Below are positions 31,463-44,100 of a stretch of 64,000 bases of DNA, piece after piece (positions within the stretch are counted from its first letter, which is position 1; each line of letters starts with the position of its first letter). Source of the DNA: Phallus indusiatus (Eukaryota > Basidiomycota > Agaricomycetes > Phallales > Phallaceae); contig JAQFWX010000008.1 in NCBI GenBank assembly GCA_027605045.1, positions 558,001 through 622,000 on the forward strand, read 5' to 3'. The notes beneath the pieces were generated by a model, which worked only from the letters and a program-made list of their open reading frames with translations, searched no databases and was not told the DNA's origin. The position numbers and the translations under genes were made by a program.

Positions 31463-32764
31463 TCAACAACGCGGAGGGTTGAAATTCATCTTCAACTGCC
31501 CTGAATCGTTGATCATACCCAGTCCCGGCTCCTGAGAATCATCATATGTATGGACGAACCAACCAATCAAATGTTCCTTGAAGTATTCGCATTTACTCTG
31601 GATTATATCCCAATATAACGTGAAATTGCCAATGTTCTCTCCAGGATTACCAAATCCACGGTCGTGGCTTCCGCCTTCAAAGCTTGCCCAAAGGGTCTTT
31701 CATTGGACCAGTCAGAACTATACAGCGATGGCTATAAATTTGACGTGCGCACCTGCGAAATTAGGATGGGTTTTCCAGGTATATACTTCTGTAAAAAGGG
31801 TATATAGGTCTCAAAATACGGCCAGACGGTGGCAGAAGTGGGAAATATATCCGCGTGGTAGTAAGGCATAACTGAAAGTGGTCAGTGTCTCAAACATTTT
31901 AGCTATACATGTTCACGTACTGTGCACATGCACAAGGTCGATAACAGGAGCAATTTCCATCCCGACAGGTCCCAGACCAGTCCAATTTTGATTACTCATT
32001 ATACCTGGGCGATCCCAGTCTTCCGAGATAGTCACCGGGATCTTGAACGGTTCTATACGCTGCTTGAACGCTATCAAGTCCGCTGTAAACTGAGTTGGCC
32101 CTCCATCTACATCATCCCCGATGGGTTCCGACCCAAACGCAATAGAATGGAAAACATAGGGAGCAACCGGTCCATGCACGGGGTCCGATAGGAGAGTCAC
32201 AATCGAGTCCGCAGTCAACTTCCAAAGGCTCTGGTTAGCCTCGAATCCCCACCAAACTTGAGGCAGTACCGCCCTGATCAAAAGCTTTGTATCGTACTCG
32301 GTGGACATAAGTCAATAATCAACCTACATATTGTTGGCAATCCCAGCTTTGAGAAGGTTTTCCCATACCGATACCTCTCGACACTGTGGTGCATAAATCC
32401 GAACCATACTCGCTCCAAACTCATACTTCATCCGTTGAAAATCGGCATTGATCTTAGGGAACAAATTGCTAGGATCAGTACAATTATCCGCCTCCATAGG
32501 GTAGCTAAAGCTAATAGGGGTATTAGAAAGCCATCTTTGGAGGAAAAAAACAGTTTTTTTCTACCCCATGAAGCCATATTGCAGCTTTTCTGGACACCAC
32601 CATTCTTCTCTACTTAAAGCTGGTTTATTTAGGCCATTTAAAGTAGCGCCCTTGAACGGAAAGCAAGTCGACTCTGTTCCTTCCGACTGACTTCGAGGAA
32701 TGCCTGCAGCAAACCCACCCTTCAACAAGACGGAAAACAACAGTAAGAAGGCAAATGGGACCAT
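31463..32764 (-). CDS. Secreted glycoside hydrolase family 17-like protein (beta-1,3-glucan), possibly catalytically altered
   Basis: The ATG at 32762-32764 starts a good signal peptide (MVPFAFLLLFSVLLKGGFAAG), preferred over the longer frame opening at 32995. The mature protein shows the GH17 barrel order: GFSYPME, MKYEFGASMVRIYAPQC, AVLPQVWWG, the acid/base motif HSIAFGSEPIGDD, VTISEDWDRPG, DLVHVHVMPYYHAD, then the nucleophile strand read as ILISQTLW. The family has Glu where this gene has Gln (CAG, about 31749-31751, at an exon end). Near the C-terminus are a Trp-rich segment and a Cys pair. Five or more short introns. Family members cut or remodel cell-wall beta-1,3-glucan. If the Gln is real this copy may bind rather than cut glucan. 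Confidence 0.72.
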
Positions 32765-34624
32765 GAGTGGAATGGCCAGCAGAATTATTTGATCTCTAGA
32801 CAAGAGGTTTAAATGAGAATCCAAATGAGAGAAGAAGGCCACAAAACATCGGCGTAAAGAACCTCTCTCAAAGGGCTCCGGATACCCGCAATTCATGAAC
32901 CGTAGTTCATGTGCGTTGGTTGCGTATGATAGAACATTCGCCGAAAGATGATATTCGATCCCATGTGCATAGCAGCAGAGTGGCAATACAATCAATACTC
33001 CTCAGGTTCTAGCGGTTTAATATGCTCTCGGTTAAGAAGAGCAGCTACGATCGCGAACTCCTAGTTCAAAAACGTTCGACGAATAAGAAATCGCCACATG
33101 ATTATTTTCAATACATCTCTTTCCTCCGGCTGTCATTCTCCGCCACGCAACGACATGGATACGTGATCAAAATCTGTTCTTCAATGCGCTCACACGAGGT
33201 CAAGCCTGTCATCTGATACTATTAAGCATGGCTCCCTTTCAATTGTAGTTCAGATGAAGCATTAACGGGCTATAAATAGCAACATTATAAAGCTCGATGT
33301 AACCTGCTTCGACAAAGGCGAGGAACAATGTTCTGTTTTAATAACAGGCTTGACAATTCTTGCGAAATTGTTATATGACGTCAATTTTAAAATCCTGGAT
33401 GGAACTGTTGGGACATTGTCAACTCTCTATGAGTTTCAATTACAAACGATATAATTAATTCAAATTGGCGATTATTGCGGAAATCCGAAAATTTCGCAAA
33501 GGCAATGACCGCTCAATCGAAACCCTCCCGAATTCACCTCTCTATCTAATGCATCCAGCCTCGTCAGCCGCTTGGTCGCTGCTTGGGGCTTGGGAGAGAC
33601 CCTGTGAGAGGGGTCGGAGCCAACACGGGCTCGGTGCGTGGAGGGAGGTGACCGCTCGGGTGGGCGGGCTCCTCCTCTCCACGACTGGGACTCTCCGTCT
33701 GCTCCACGCATCCGCGGGGGAAAACTCTGCTCAATTTGTGGCAATCGCTGTATTTACATGTAATCTGACTGTCTTAATACATCCTGAAACAAGATGTGCT
33801 TTGGGCGAGGGGGGGGATGGGGCCAATCTACACGAACTGAAGAGGGAAGGAAAGAAGGGAAAGAAAGAAAGAAAGAAAGAACGAACGAAAGAAAGAACGA
33901 AAGAAAGGAAGAGAAGCAGCCAAAGACGCAGCGGGGACGCATGGACAACACCTGATGAGTGGGAGGGTGGGAGGGTGGGAAAGAAATAGCAAAGATCGAA
34001 CGGGACGCTGGAGACGTCTGTGCCCTGCTGTCGTGGTCAGAGGAGAGATGATGACGACGGTGTGACAGCGACAGCGCTCACCTGCTCAGCTGGACGCTGG
34101 AGCCGGCCGGCACCTAGCTCATGTCAAGATAATGCTTCAACTATATTTCAGAAGAAAAGCGTCTCTACCCGAAGCTCATTGAATTGAACTGAACTTCAAA
34201 TTGCCATCATACCATCGCCGAAAGCAACATCTTGTACACATATGCCGTATGAGATTTGATTTGTAGTTTGATACGATTATGACCGTATGCGTACAATCTG
34301 ACACGATATTGATGGTTAACTGGAACAAGTAGCATTGACGAGTCGATCTCATATCCCGATACTGCAAATGGCATGGTTCCTAAATTTAGCGACGTTTTTT
34401 TTTACCACGCCCTGGATCTCGTTTAGTTTCTCGTTGAGACAAACGCTCAACGGCGAAAAACCTAAAAATCACGAATTCCTTAAAAATCCGGAATATGTAG
34501 CGTCCTTGACTAACTTCAAATTCCGGTACTCTCGTTGCTCATCATCATCATCAGAGTGACGTTCATATACATTTGTAATTACATGCATTCATCTCACGTA
34601 CAAAATTTCCGACTTGTCGTTATC
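32765..34624. other. Intergenic, about 1.9 kb, with GC-rich patch and GAAA microsatellite
   Basis: No gene recognised. About 33580-34120 is markedly richer in G and C than its flanks. It contains a purine microsatellite of GAAA/GAAC units (about 33845-33912) and a GGGAGGGTGG repeat (about 33960-33980). The rest is AT-rich. Confidence 0.5.
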
Positions 34625-37562
34625 CTACAACGTGTAAATGTATCCCGACCACAAATCACCTCTGTCCTTCTTCACCTCAGCTAAGCTCTCGTAAATCTTC
34701 ACCGAGCCATCTTTAGGTACATCCTTGTCATTGACGCCTCTGATAATCTCATCGTACTTTCCACTAAGCTTCTTGGCATTTTGTCTGCGCAAGTAGATAA
34801 TGGCTACCCAGGTCATTATATATCCTATACCGATATACATTACTTTGGAAATGGAGCGTGAGTATGCGGGGGTGAAATCTTTGGAGGGGGAATAGACTTC
34901 TACTTACAGACTAATCCATGTCCGAGTCGGAAAAATGGCTTGTCCTTAGAGCGGTACTAATTTTTCATTGGTAAACAGAGATAAGTAATGAATCTCTATC
35001 CTGAATACTCACCACGTTGGAGCTTACGGCGCCGTTAATATTTCCGCTAAAAGGGGGGAAGATTGAGTGCCACATTAACATGCCGAAAGAAGATTACACG
35101 GACAAACTGATAATCATAGCCAAAGTGACTGAACGTTTGTAACTTCCTTCTACATTGTTGGAGAACCAGGCACTGCAGGAGTTAAAATTAGCTTCCCATT
35201 AAACATATACATTTTTCATAAAACTTACATTGTATTCGCTAAAATTAGATAAACCTCATTTCAGTTTCACAATTGAGTCATACGCCCAATTCACTCACGA
35301 ATCAAAGGATAGATGCCACTAGCAGCAAGCTTTAAAAGAAAAGTAAATTAGTATGTTAGTCGCAGAGGCTTAGAACAATTACTTACATATACAGCGAAGT
35401 AGGAAAGAGCGGCGTTTGTTGAAGCGATAAGGATAATATAACCAGCAGCTCCGACCATCAAACATACACTAGACTCGTGCATGAGCATACATACATACCA
35501 CACCGAGGAAAAGAAAAGTTACATACACGCCGAAAGTTCCTCGGTGACCGTACTTATCAGCCAGGAATCCTACACCACATGTCAACAGACAGGCCCAGAC
35601 ATAAATTGGGACAGTAAGGAGGTTCGCGGGCGTGGCCTCAAATCCTAAAATAAAATAAATGGACGGTTCTTTCCGCAGCATGTATTCACAAACCAAGCTA
35701 AGTTTGAATTATTAAGGGCTAGCGAAAATGTGAGGGGAAAACTAACCTCATTGATGATAGTGGGTAAGAAGAGCGAGAATGCATAGAGCGGCATGTCACT
35801 AGTAATGAATAATGAATTAATTGAAGTCGACTAGCACATGCTCAAAAATTTCTTACGATCCAGTGTAAACAAGCACTATCACGTCGTTAGTATCTAATTT
35901 CAAAAATCATATACTACCCCGGGAAACTTACTGCCAATCCAAGTCTTCCAATCCAAAAGACTGTCCCAGATATATTTCCAGCGGAGGTTCTCACCACCAG
36001 CCGAGAATTGGTCATCTTCCTGAAGACGTTTGATCACAAATGCACGTTCCGTCTCGGACAAAAATTTGGCACTCTCAGGGAAATCTTGAATGATGAAGAA
36101 CGAGAGTGCTCCGGCAACGACAGTGACTAGACCTTCCAAAATGAAAATCCATGCCTGTAAGTGGCGATTAGGATATTGAAAAACGTTTTTTCATTTCCAA
36201 AAAAAAAAACGAACCCATGCAGGCTTGCCGCCCACGCCGTCCATATTGGAAATAGCAGCAGCCAATAAACCTTGAAAGAAGTTATAAGTACATGAATTAA
36301 TGTGTGGACGACATGAATTGGTACCCACCACCAAAGGCACCGGAGACAGTTGCTGCGGAAAAGAACAAAGCGGCACGAATACCGAATTCGGAACGCTTAT
36401 ACCAGCTGGAAAACGAGGAATAATTTTAACAACACCATTCAGAAGAACAACCCCATTGGCGGAACTAACCAACTATAAAAGGAATCTATAGTAAATTTCG
36501 GAATTTTTTCAATCAAAAGTGAGCTACGGACCTTAAATAGAAGTTGACCTAGCCACCGACGGTTCGACATGAGAAAATTGGGAAGATAAGAAAAAGAAGG
36601 TTAATTGTGCGTACCCCTGGGAATAGACCCGCTTCGAACATACCTAATGATCCGGTTAACAAACGGAGGAATTGGGAAAGTACGGCAAAAGTAAGAGCGG
36701 AAAAAGGACATACCGAGTAACCAACGCATTCCCAGCAGGCCACCGTAATTGTGTACCAAACCTTGAACAGTCTACAAAAAAAGCTTAACTGAGTCGTTTT
36801 TTAACATTGTAATGGAGAGGTTCACCATCATAATACCCCAACAAAGCATCAAAAGAGAAAGCCAAATAGATGGACGTAGACGTTTTAGGAATACATTACT
36901 CGGAACCTGTCGATTTCAGCGTTGTCAATACGCAATGTCCACCTCTAATAAAACGAACCTCGAAGATGGCATAACTAAAAATAATAAGAAGGGGATAAAT
37001 TAATTTCCAAGGTGGAGCACTCACGAAAAGAAAAAGATGGTCAATGCGATGTTATATTGTGTATCAGAGATATGAAGGTCTTGTTCCAGACCGTACAACT
37101 AGCGTTGAGAGTGGCGTTGGTGAAAGTTTTTCAGTGACGCAAATTGAATGGAGGTATACCTTGGCGTTTCCCTTTGGGTATGCGTATCATTAGTGGGATG
37201 GGTACTATAGACTGAGACAGATGTGAAACACACTATGGATGTCCGGTCGAGGAAAGATAACAGATACAACAAGGATACTAAAAAAGATGAAGCGAGAGTA
37301 ACCCTCAAGGTAGATTCTGCACTTACACTAGAAGCCAAATTAAAGGTGAGTACACATGTATGTGGTACACTGTCATAGAGAGTGCAAGACATACCCAGGG
37401 AACAAGAGCCCAGTCGAGCTTTCTCAAGAGCTTTTTCTCATCGATTGTTGAGAAGTCGTGCTCAACGTCTACATTGGCTGTCTCGCTGTTGTGATATGAA
37501 GCCTTTTCTCCTTCGAGTTTGTCTTCTTCATGATGCGAGGTCGTTTGTGAATCGGGAGCCAT
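34625..37562 (-). CDS. MFS permease, Dal5/Tna1 (anion:cation symporter) family, copy 2
   Basis: Paralogue of 20863-23279 with the same exon blocks: an acidic N-tail from 37562 (MAPDSQTTSHHEEDK), KKLLRKLDWALVPWVCL, FLDRTSI, FEAGLFPGV, LLAAAISNMDGVGGKPAW, EGLVTVVAGALSFF, then FLSETERAFVIKRLQEDDQF on the central cytoplasmic loop. Later come FEATPANLLTVPIYVWACLL and ADKYGHRGTF, and the C-tail ends DLWSGYIYTL. Eleven or so short introns. It is a proton-coupled uptake carrier for an organic anion such as nicotinate, allantoate or a related compound; the substrate is not determinable by reading. The two copies probably arose by local duplication, with four unrelated genes now between them. Confidence 0.85.
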
Positions 37563-39528
37563 TTTTTTCGTAGACGTCCAGCAATTTACACTGAGGCTGC
37601 GGAAGAAAGGCTGACAGGTCGCAGAGACAAGTTTTTATATAAACGGTGGAAGAGTACGCATGACTGTTTTTGTGCCGAATTAGATCATTTTACCCCAGGG
37701 CACTAATCCAAATCTTTCGCCGGCTGACATGGCCGCCGTCAAGAGATTTAGATCTGGTGTCTTTGATCTTGTTTGGCGAGCGATTTACCCATTGCATAAC
37801 GGAATCGACCAATAGCCCTTCAGCGTTTCATCCCCTCACAAAGGTACAAGAAATCTCAAAACGGCAGCACTGTCCTCGGCGGCGTAAAACCTGTACTCGT
37901 AACCTGTTTAGATGTATACATAGTCCGTGTCACAGACTCCGCATTGCAGATCCCTATCGCCCCAGTCGGCAAATCCGAAGCCGAAGCACCCTCCCTTCTG
38001 CGAGAACGTTAATGTTTAAAAACGTCATATTCCAGCTCTAAAAAAAGCCTTAGCGAAAGAATATCCATTTTGAACGTGTCTCTTGTCGTGTGTTCGACTG
38101 CCAGTCTGTGTGTGCTTTCTCCTTGTGTACCTTTGTTCTCACACGATACTGACCCGGCACTCACATGATACCTCTCAATTAGAACTGGCTACGGTAGCAG
38201 TGTCCTTTTTACCCGCAAAATGTGGTCAGGCAGAGCCATTTTGTGCCTAATAAAACACGTAAATAATAACTCAAGCCCAATGCTCCTACTTTGCGGTGCT
38301 CCTACACGGTTTGCGATCGGTCTCCTCCTGTAAAATTAGTTTCGTGAGAGTTTAGCTCCATCTTTTCCGACTCGGTATTTTCAGTCACGCTTTATTTGCC
38401 CAGAGCTTTTTTCCTCTGAAAAAAAAAAGATATCGCCGTGGAATTTACAGAGTATAACTTGCTCGTTTTTACTGGCATTAGTCGGGCTATAGATATCGAA
38501 AATCTATAAAAATAACTGGGATGCAATGTTTTCGCGACATCCTTCTTTCTTCTTTGATTTCAGCGTGTTCCGGTATTGTGGTGTGCCAGGGTGTGCCTTT
38601 TTCCTTCAACCAGGGATGTTCCCAAATTAACATCCAACGCCAAGCAACAGATCTGGGGACACGTGATTCTTTTATATCTTATCAATGCCCGGCATTTGTT
38701 CCCTCTGAGCAGCCTCCGCCCTCTTCTGCCAGACGTCTCAATATAATAGGCAGGTTTTTGCTTGGCCTCCTATAGTACACTAGGAAGGATGTCTCTTCGA
38801 TCGTCCTTGAGATGGCCACAGTAATGTCTGTGTTGTGTCTCGCTGACGTCCTTCGGATTTGTCCGGCCAGCGCAGCCATCGCCCACGATTATTTTTCAAC
38901 TGTCAGCCTTTCGGATTTGCTCCCTCAAATGGATAAACAATCGTTTCTTTCCAATGACTTATCAATAACGAATCGCTACTGTTCTTCACCAATTCTTACA
39001 AGCGCCGAGACTCTAGGAATTCATTCGCGCCCCACGTTATCCACAATCGAAGTTTATCCATATTGGGAATTTTTCATTTTCGGACATTCTATTTTTGTCC
39101 AAGATCATTCGTTTGACTACTCTTGTTCAAAGCGACAAAGTGAAGGTCTTCCAGCAGTGTTTCACTTTACCATCCGATGCTCAAAATACTTTTTGGCTAG
39201 TATTTCACCAAATTCACCATGGTTGGACGATCTTTGAGGACTCCAGAATTTCAAATATTAACGTCGCTGTTCAACGTCCACCTCATTCAATAATAAATGG
39301 ACTGAATATTTTCCTTATTGCCTCATATTGTCCTCGATGGTTGTCCATGAAACAACGACAGATATATAACAAAGCATCCTCAACTCATCGTGAATAACCA
39401 ACTTACTGACATTACCTGTCCCCATCTCACTTTTGAACACTCTCTCAACTTCTTTTCATATCCCGCCCTCGTTTTTAGATTAATCACTCCCCAAATCGCT
39501 AGGATGCATTTTATTGTGATAGTTCGCT
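37563..39528. other. Gene-poor stretch, about 2 kb
   Basis: It contains open frames at 38521-38775 (84 codons) and 38812-39237 (141 codons) on the plus strand. Neither resembles a known family, neither has a clear intron pattern, and the two overlap many alternative frames. I would not call a gene here. Confidence 0.4.
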
Positions 39529-40698
39529 ATGTTTTTTTCGGTATGTGTTTGTATACTATTTTCATGTCAGTGGATTGATACCATATTATTTGGGTTAGCA
39601 ATCGCCATTCTCTCCTTGATTGGTTTATTCGTCACGTCCATTGTGGGCATGCACAACTCCGGTAAACTTTCATCACGTTTCACACGAACCTACTGGTTTC
39701 TCAGAGCATTTCAGTTACATTGTCCCACAGCGCTCTAATCTTGTCTCTCGTTCTGTCCATTTATTTCATCTTACTGTGAGCCATTATTGATAGCATTTTC
39801 TTCAGCTAAATGAACATAATTTATCCTCAGCTTGATCCTCGATCACATTCGTACTAAAACTGGATTTGCTTATCGCCTCTTCATCTTCAAAATTTGGTGG
39901 GAGCTTATCTCCATCTCCATTTTCACAATCGTCACCATCGGTTCGTAACATGTATACTGCTTATATGCTATATTGTTACATTTCTCATCTCTCATTTTAG
40001 TTCTACTCGTTGCGGAAATTGTCAAGCCCCAAGGGGCAGCATGTTTTCAACACCGAGAGACAGCTGGTGAGATAATTAAGGCTTGATCAATTTTTTCCAA
40101 CTAACAATCCCTAGTTCAACCGAGCCAACACGTTTGTAGCATAAACAATAGTATATGGACATTCGAAATAATTCTAGCCATCACATGTAAGTTTATATTT
40201 CCCCCGGGCTTTATTTCTCATCACGCTGAACACTATTATCAAGCCTTCTGCTACGTTTTTTTCCTGGTTGCCGTAACCATCGACCAATTCGAACGTACCC
40301 CTTCCGTCGTCAATTCAGGTGTACGTGATTTCAACTGGAAAGCAAACCTCACTCCACAGAATCCCTACCGTGTTGACCACGATCCCTACACCGGTTCCTC
40401 TTACACCGCTGAATCACTAAACCGTTCGCTTGACAAATACAAGACTCGTCTTGCCAACTCTCGAGCTCAGCAGCCGCTGAATCGTTCTCCTTATTACGCT
40501 GGCTCTTTGAATAATAATGCAAGTCGTTCGACCTTCGATGCACCCTCAGCATCATCGATTGCTACCCCATCCTCAACTCACGCTTCTGCGGGACATTTAC
40601 CTTCAACCGTGAACTTTACCAACCCTCGAAGGATGGAAGAAGCTCATGTTCGACCAATACCTGGGGGCAGTCGTTTTATTGAACATCTCGACGACTAA
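39529..40698 (+). CDS. MARVEL-like four-transmembrane protein
   Basis: The start at 39529 gives MFFSVCVCILFSCQ running straight into TM1 (DTILFGLAIAILSLIGLFV). Spliced exons then give TM2 (LILSLVLSIYFILLLI), TM3 (WWELISISIFTIVTIVLLVA) and TM4 (IILAITSFCYVFFLVAVTI). A cytoplasmic tail of about 140 residues follows, rich in Ser, Asn and Pro, ending HLDD at 40696-40698. Four TMs with short loops and a long tail fit fungal MARVEL-domain proteins of the plasma membrane/eisosome type. Cys in the TM3-TM4 loop could form a disulphide. The family call is from topology and pattern, not from a diagnostic motif. Confidence 0.65.
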
Positions 40699-41072
40699 TA
40701 GCCGAATACATTTCGGCTTATGTACAAGTGAAATACTAGTAGTACGCGACATCCAAGTTGTTTTCACTTATGTCAAAGCTTTTCATGTTCTTTTTTTCAA
40801 ATATACCGTCATATTTTGATTTTAACTTGATGTCTGATACTATATTTACAAAGGGATTGAAGACACGTAGTCTTTCCCACAAGACATACACCAATACCTA
40901 ATTGGTCCGAATGAGACGGCTACAAATGGGATATACGAACAGAAAACAAAGGAGGGAAATAATTCAGCTGAAAAACTGTCGTTGAGAGACAATCAATTTT
41001 TCTAATGGTAACCTGAAGGGGAAGTAATATTGTATCCATAACTTATTAAAGAGGGTATATGTACGTAAAAAA
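40699..41072. other. Intergenic between convergent genes
   Basis: About 370 bp, AT-rich. It holds the 3' ends of the MARVEL-like and mucin-like genes. No other feature seen. Confidence 0.5.
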
Positions 41073-41120
41073 TCACAACGCGCAGCCAATCTAAATGAGG
41101 AAGATTTACTCGTGAGAAAT

Positions 41121-44100
41121 TCAAAGCAAATAAACGGTGTCACTTACAGTTCCATCTTCAGAAGGCTCATACGTCATCCCAGTCATAGCGCTTCCTGAGC
41201 TCAATCGACTCATCATCTTTCCCATCGATTCAGGTGTTCCTTGCCTCGGAGTGCTGTCATGATACATATCGTCAAATGGATCGTTGACAATTTCAGCTGA
41301 GGAGGCTTTAATCGGAACCGCATGGTCAATTAAAGAAGGACCGGAATTTTCATCCGAGAATGGATCGTTTTCGTATGACGGAGTCACCGTAAAGTTGCTG
41401 AAAGTCCGCTTGACACGAATTGTAGAAGCCGTACTGCGAGTACTGCGAACGCTAGGAGAACTACGAATGCTAGCTGCCGAACCATGTCCGACGCTCGAGC
41501 CGTCTCTAAACCCGCTGAGAGTAGACCGGTCATCTTCGTATTCATCCGCATGTAAATGATCTCCAAATGGATCTCCGATAAGTAGTTGGGGAATAGGCGA
41601 TAATCTGGGTATATTCGGCATCGTCTCTCTTACACTCTCCGCGCTGGGCGACTTAACCAACATGCTCCGATATTCGCCCTCAGCAGGGTGGGATGCACTT
41701 TCAATGGTCGCTCCTCTTTCTTCGTCTGGCTCTTCATGGGGTGAAACGGGGGCATAAGAAGTCTCAGAACTGGTAAAGAGACCACCAATGGGCTCCAGAG
41801 GTGGAGGAATGGAAATCCCTTCACCACCGGTGTATCCCATCTCCTCTTGTAAGCGAATGGGACTTTGACGTCTATATCTTCGACGAATCAAGAGGAATGT
41901 TATCCCTGCCAGAATCAGTGCAGCTACAACAGCTCCGACAAAGGCCCCAACGATAGCTCCTGTATGGTTGCTCTTATTTGTAGTCGCATTGGATACCGGT
42001 GCGACACTTCAAATTGTTTAAGTCAGGTGGAAGATGAGAAGAGAAAATCAGTACTCACACTGTGATTGGTATCGGCGATGGGGTCATTATACTCGTGATT
42101 TGTTTGGATGAAGTGATGACAGTGACTCCTGAGGACCCCGTCGTGGTGAACGTTGTTGGAACGACGGTGAGTACAGGTGTAGGTGGCGGAGTCGATAGCC
42201 TGAGCGGGGCATTTAGATGTTGTTGTTTAATTGGGAATCAAAAACATCCAACTTACGTAGTGATAGTAGTAAGTCGTCGCGACGAAGTTGGTTCAGGGCT
42301 ATGGGGGCTGTAAGAAAAAAAGCTGTGGTTACGAAACAATAACCCGGAGGCGAAAAATGACAATACATACTCGGACTGAACTAGCGCATGTGCCGGACTA
42401 GATAATTCTTACTTAAGAGCTAGTAGTTTGATGATGACGAATGACGACACGTACGCAGAGTTTGGACTTGAACTTGGCACCGTGGATGCAAGAGTTGAAA
42501 GACTAGAACTTTTAGTCAAATAATGTGACGGATAATGAATCAAATAGACGCACGCGGTAGAAGAGGAAGGTTTATTAGTTGTGGTAAAGTCGGAATTGTC
42601 GTTGTTGTTCGTGCTAGCTTTCAGACCTAGAACGTTCACACCGGTGGGACTATTATTGTTCTCACTCGGGGATGAAGATGGAGCAGGATCAGGACTAGGT
42701 GTTGGTTTTGGAGAGGGTCTTACGGAGTCGGAATTGGCTGGACTTGGTTGTGGATTGTTGAAAGGTCGATTTTGACTTGAACTCGGCCCAGAAGGAGGAG
42801 GAGGAGGATGGGTCTGAGTCGGACGGGAAGGATTGGGGGTAAACGACGCCGAGGGTGCTGGTGTTGGCTTAGCACCAGTATCACCGGGACCGTTATTCGA
42901 ACCTTTATTCGAACCGTTATCCGAACCTTGATTCGAACCGTTATCCGAACCGTTGTTGGAACCGTTATTCGAACCGTTACTAGAGCCATTGCTGGAACCA
43001 TTATCAGAGCCGTCGCTGGACCCGTTATTAGAGCCGTTGCCGGAACCGTTACTAGAGCCATTATCGCCATGGGTAGGAGTCGCGGAAGGCGCAGGGGCAT
43101 TACCAGCTCCGTTATTTTGCGAACTTTTCGGAGGAGCTTGGAATGGCTGGCTTTGTGGAGGACCAGGTTGCTTTGAGGAATGATCCGGGGAGGAACTTGG
43201 CAAAGAAATGGATATGGACAGCGAGGTTGGGTTAGCCGGCGACTGTGGAGTAAACGAGCTGTTCTGCTTCTGCGAAGGATCTGGATTTTTATCAGGAGAT
43301 TTGCCCGGTAAGCCAACAGATGCGGATATAGTTATCGGCAAAGTCGGGACTGGAAAATCTCCATTTTGGGAGTTAGAGGTTGAGAGAGGTTCAAAGGGCT
43401 TCTCAAAGGACGATGACTTCGTAGCTGAAGAACTTGAGGTCGGCCTTGCTATGTTGCTTTGGGATAGGGGTCTGGACGAAATCGAGGAACTTTGTGAAAA
43501 AGTGAATGGAGGTGTCTTCGGCGGTTGCTGTTGTGGAACGCTTTGGGAAGAGCCTGGTTTGAAATCAGACATAGAACTGGGGGAACTACCTGGTCGTCCA
43601 GTAGGCAGAGATATCCCTGCTATCGAAACCACACCAGAATCACCAATTTGAGACGACTGGGGAAAAAATGGGTTGTTTTTGTCTTGAGATGCACCATCTA
43701 ATTTTATTGTAAATATTTTGTTGACAGGTTTTTACTTGTCAAATGTAAACTTACCGCTTGGAGAACCCGAAGCTGTACTTTGAGACCCGGGTGGGAATTT
43801 TGAGGTCAAGGAAAATTTTGCCGACGAAGATGAAGATGGGATTGCAGGCCCGTTCGACGGCTGTGGTCCCTGCTTGAATGGACCAATTGATGTCGGAGTG
43901 CTCCCGGATGCGCCTTGTCGCGAGCTAGTTGGCGAACTTCCCGGGTCTCTATCTGACGAAAATGGTGGTCCAAAAGGTGGAAAACCCTGTTCACCCGCGG
44001 ATTTCGATGGTGAGCTATTAGAAGGATCCTTTGTCGGGTCACCCGGAAAATTTCCGGAACTTTGGTCGGACCCTTCAGATGTAAACGTTGGTGATACAGG

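Noticed and set aside
38812..39237. 141-codon plus-strand open frame
   Set aside because: No recognisable domain, overlapping alternative frames, and no intron or codon pattern like its neighbours.
42800..43180. CRISPR-like regularly spaced short repeats
   Set aside because: They are the coding repeat for Asn-Gly-Ser units in a eukaryotic gene; there are no spacers or cas genes.
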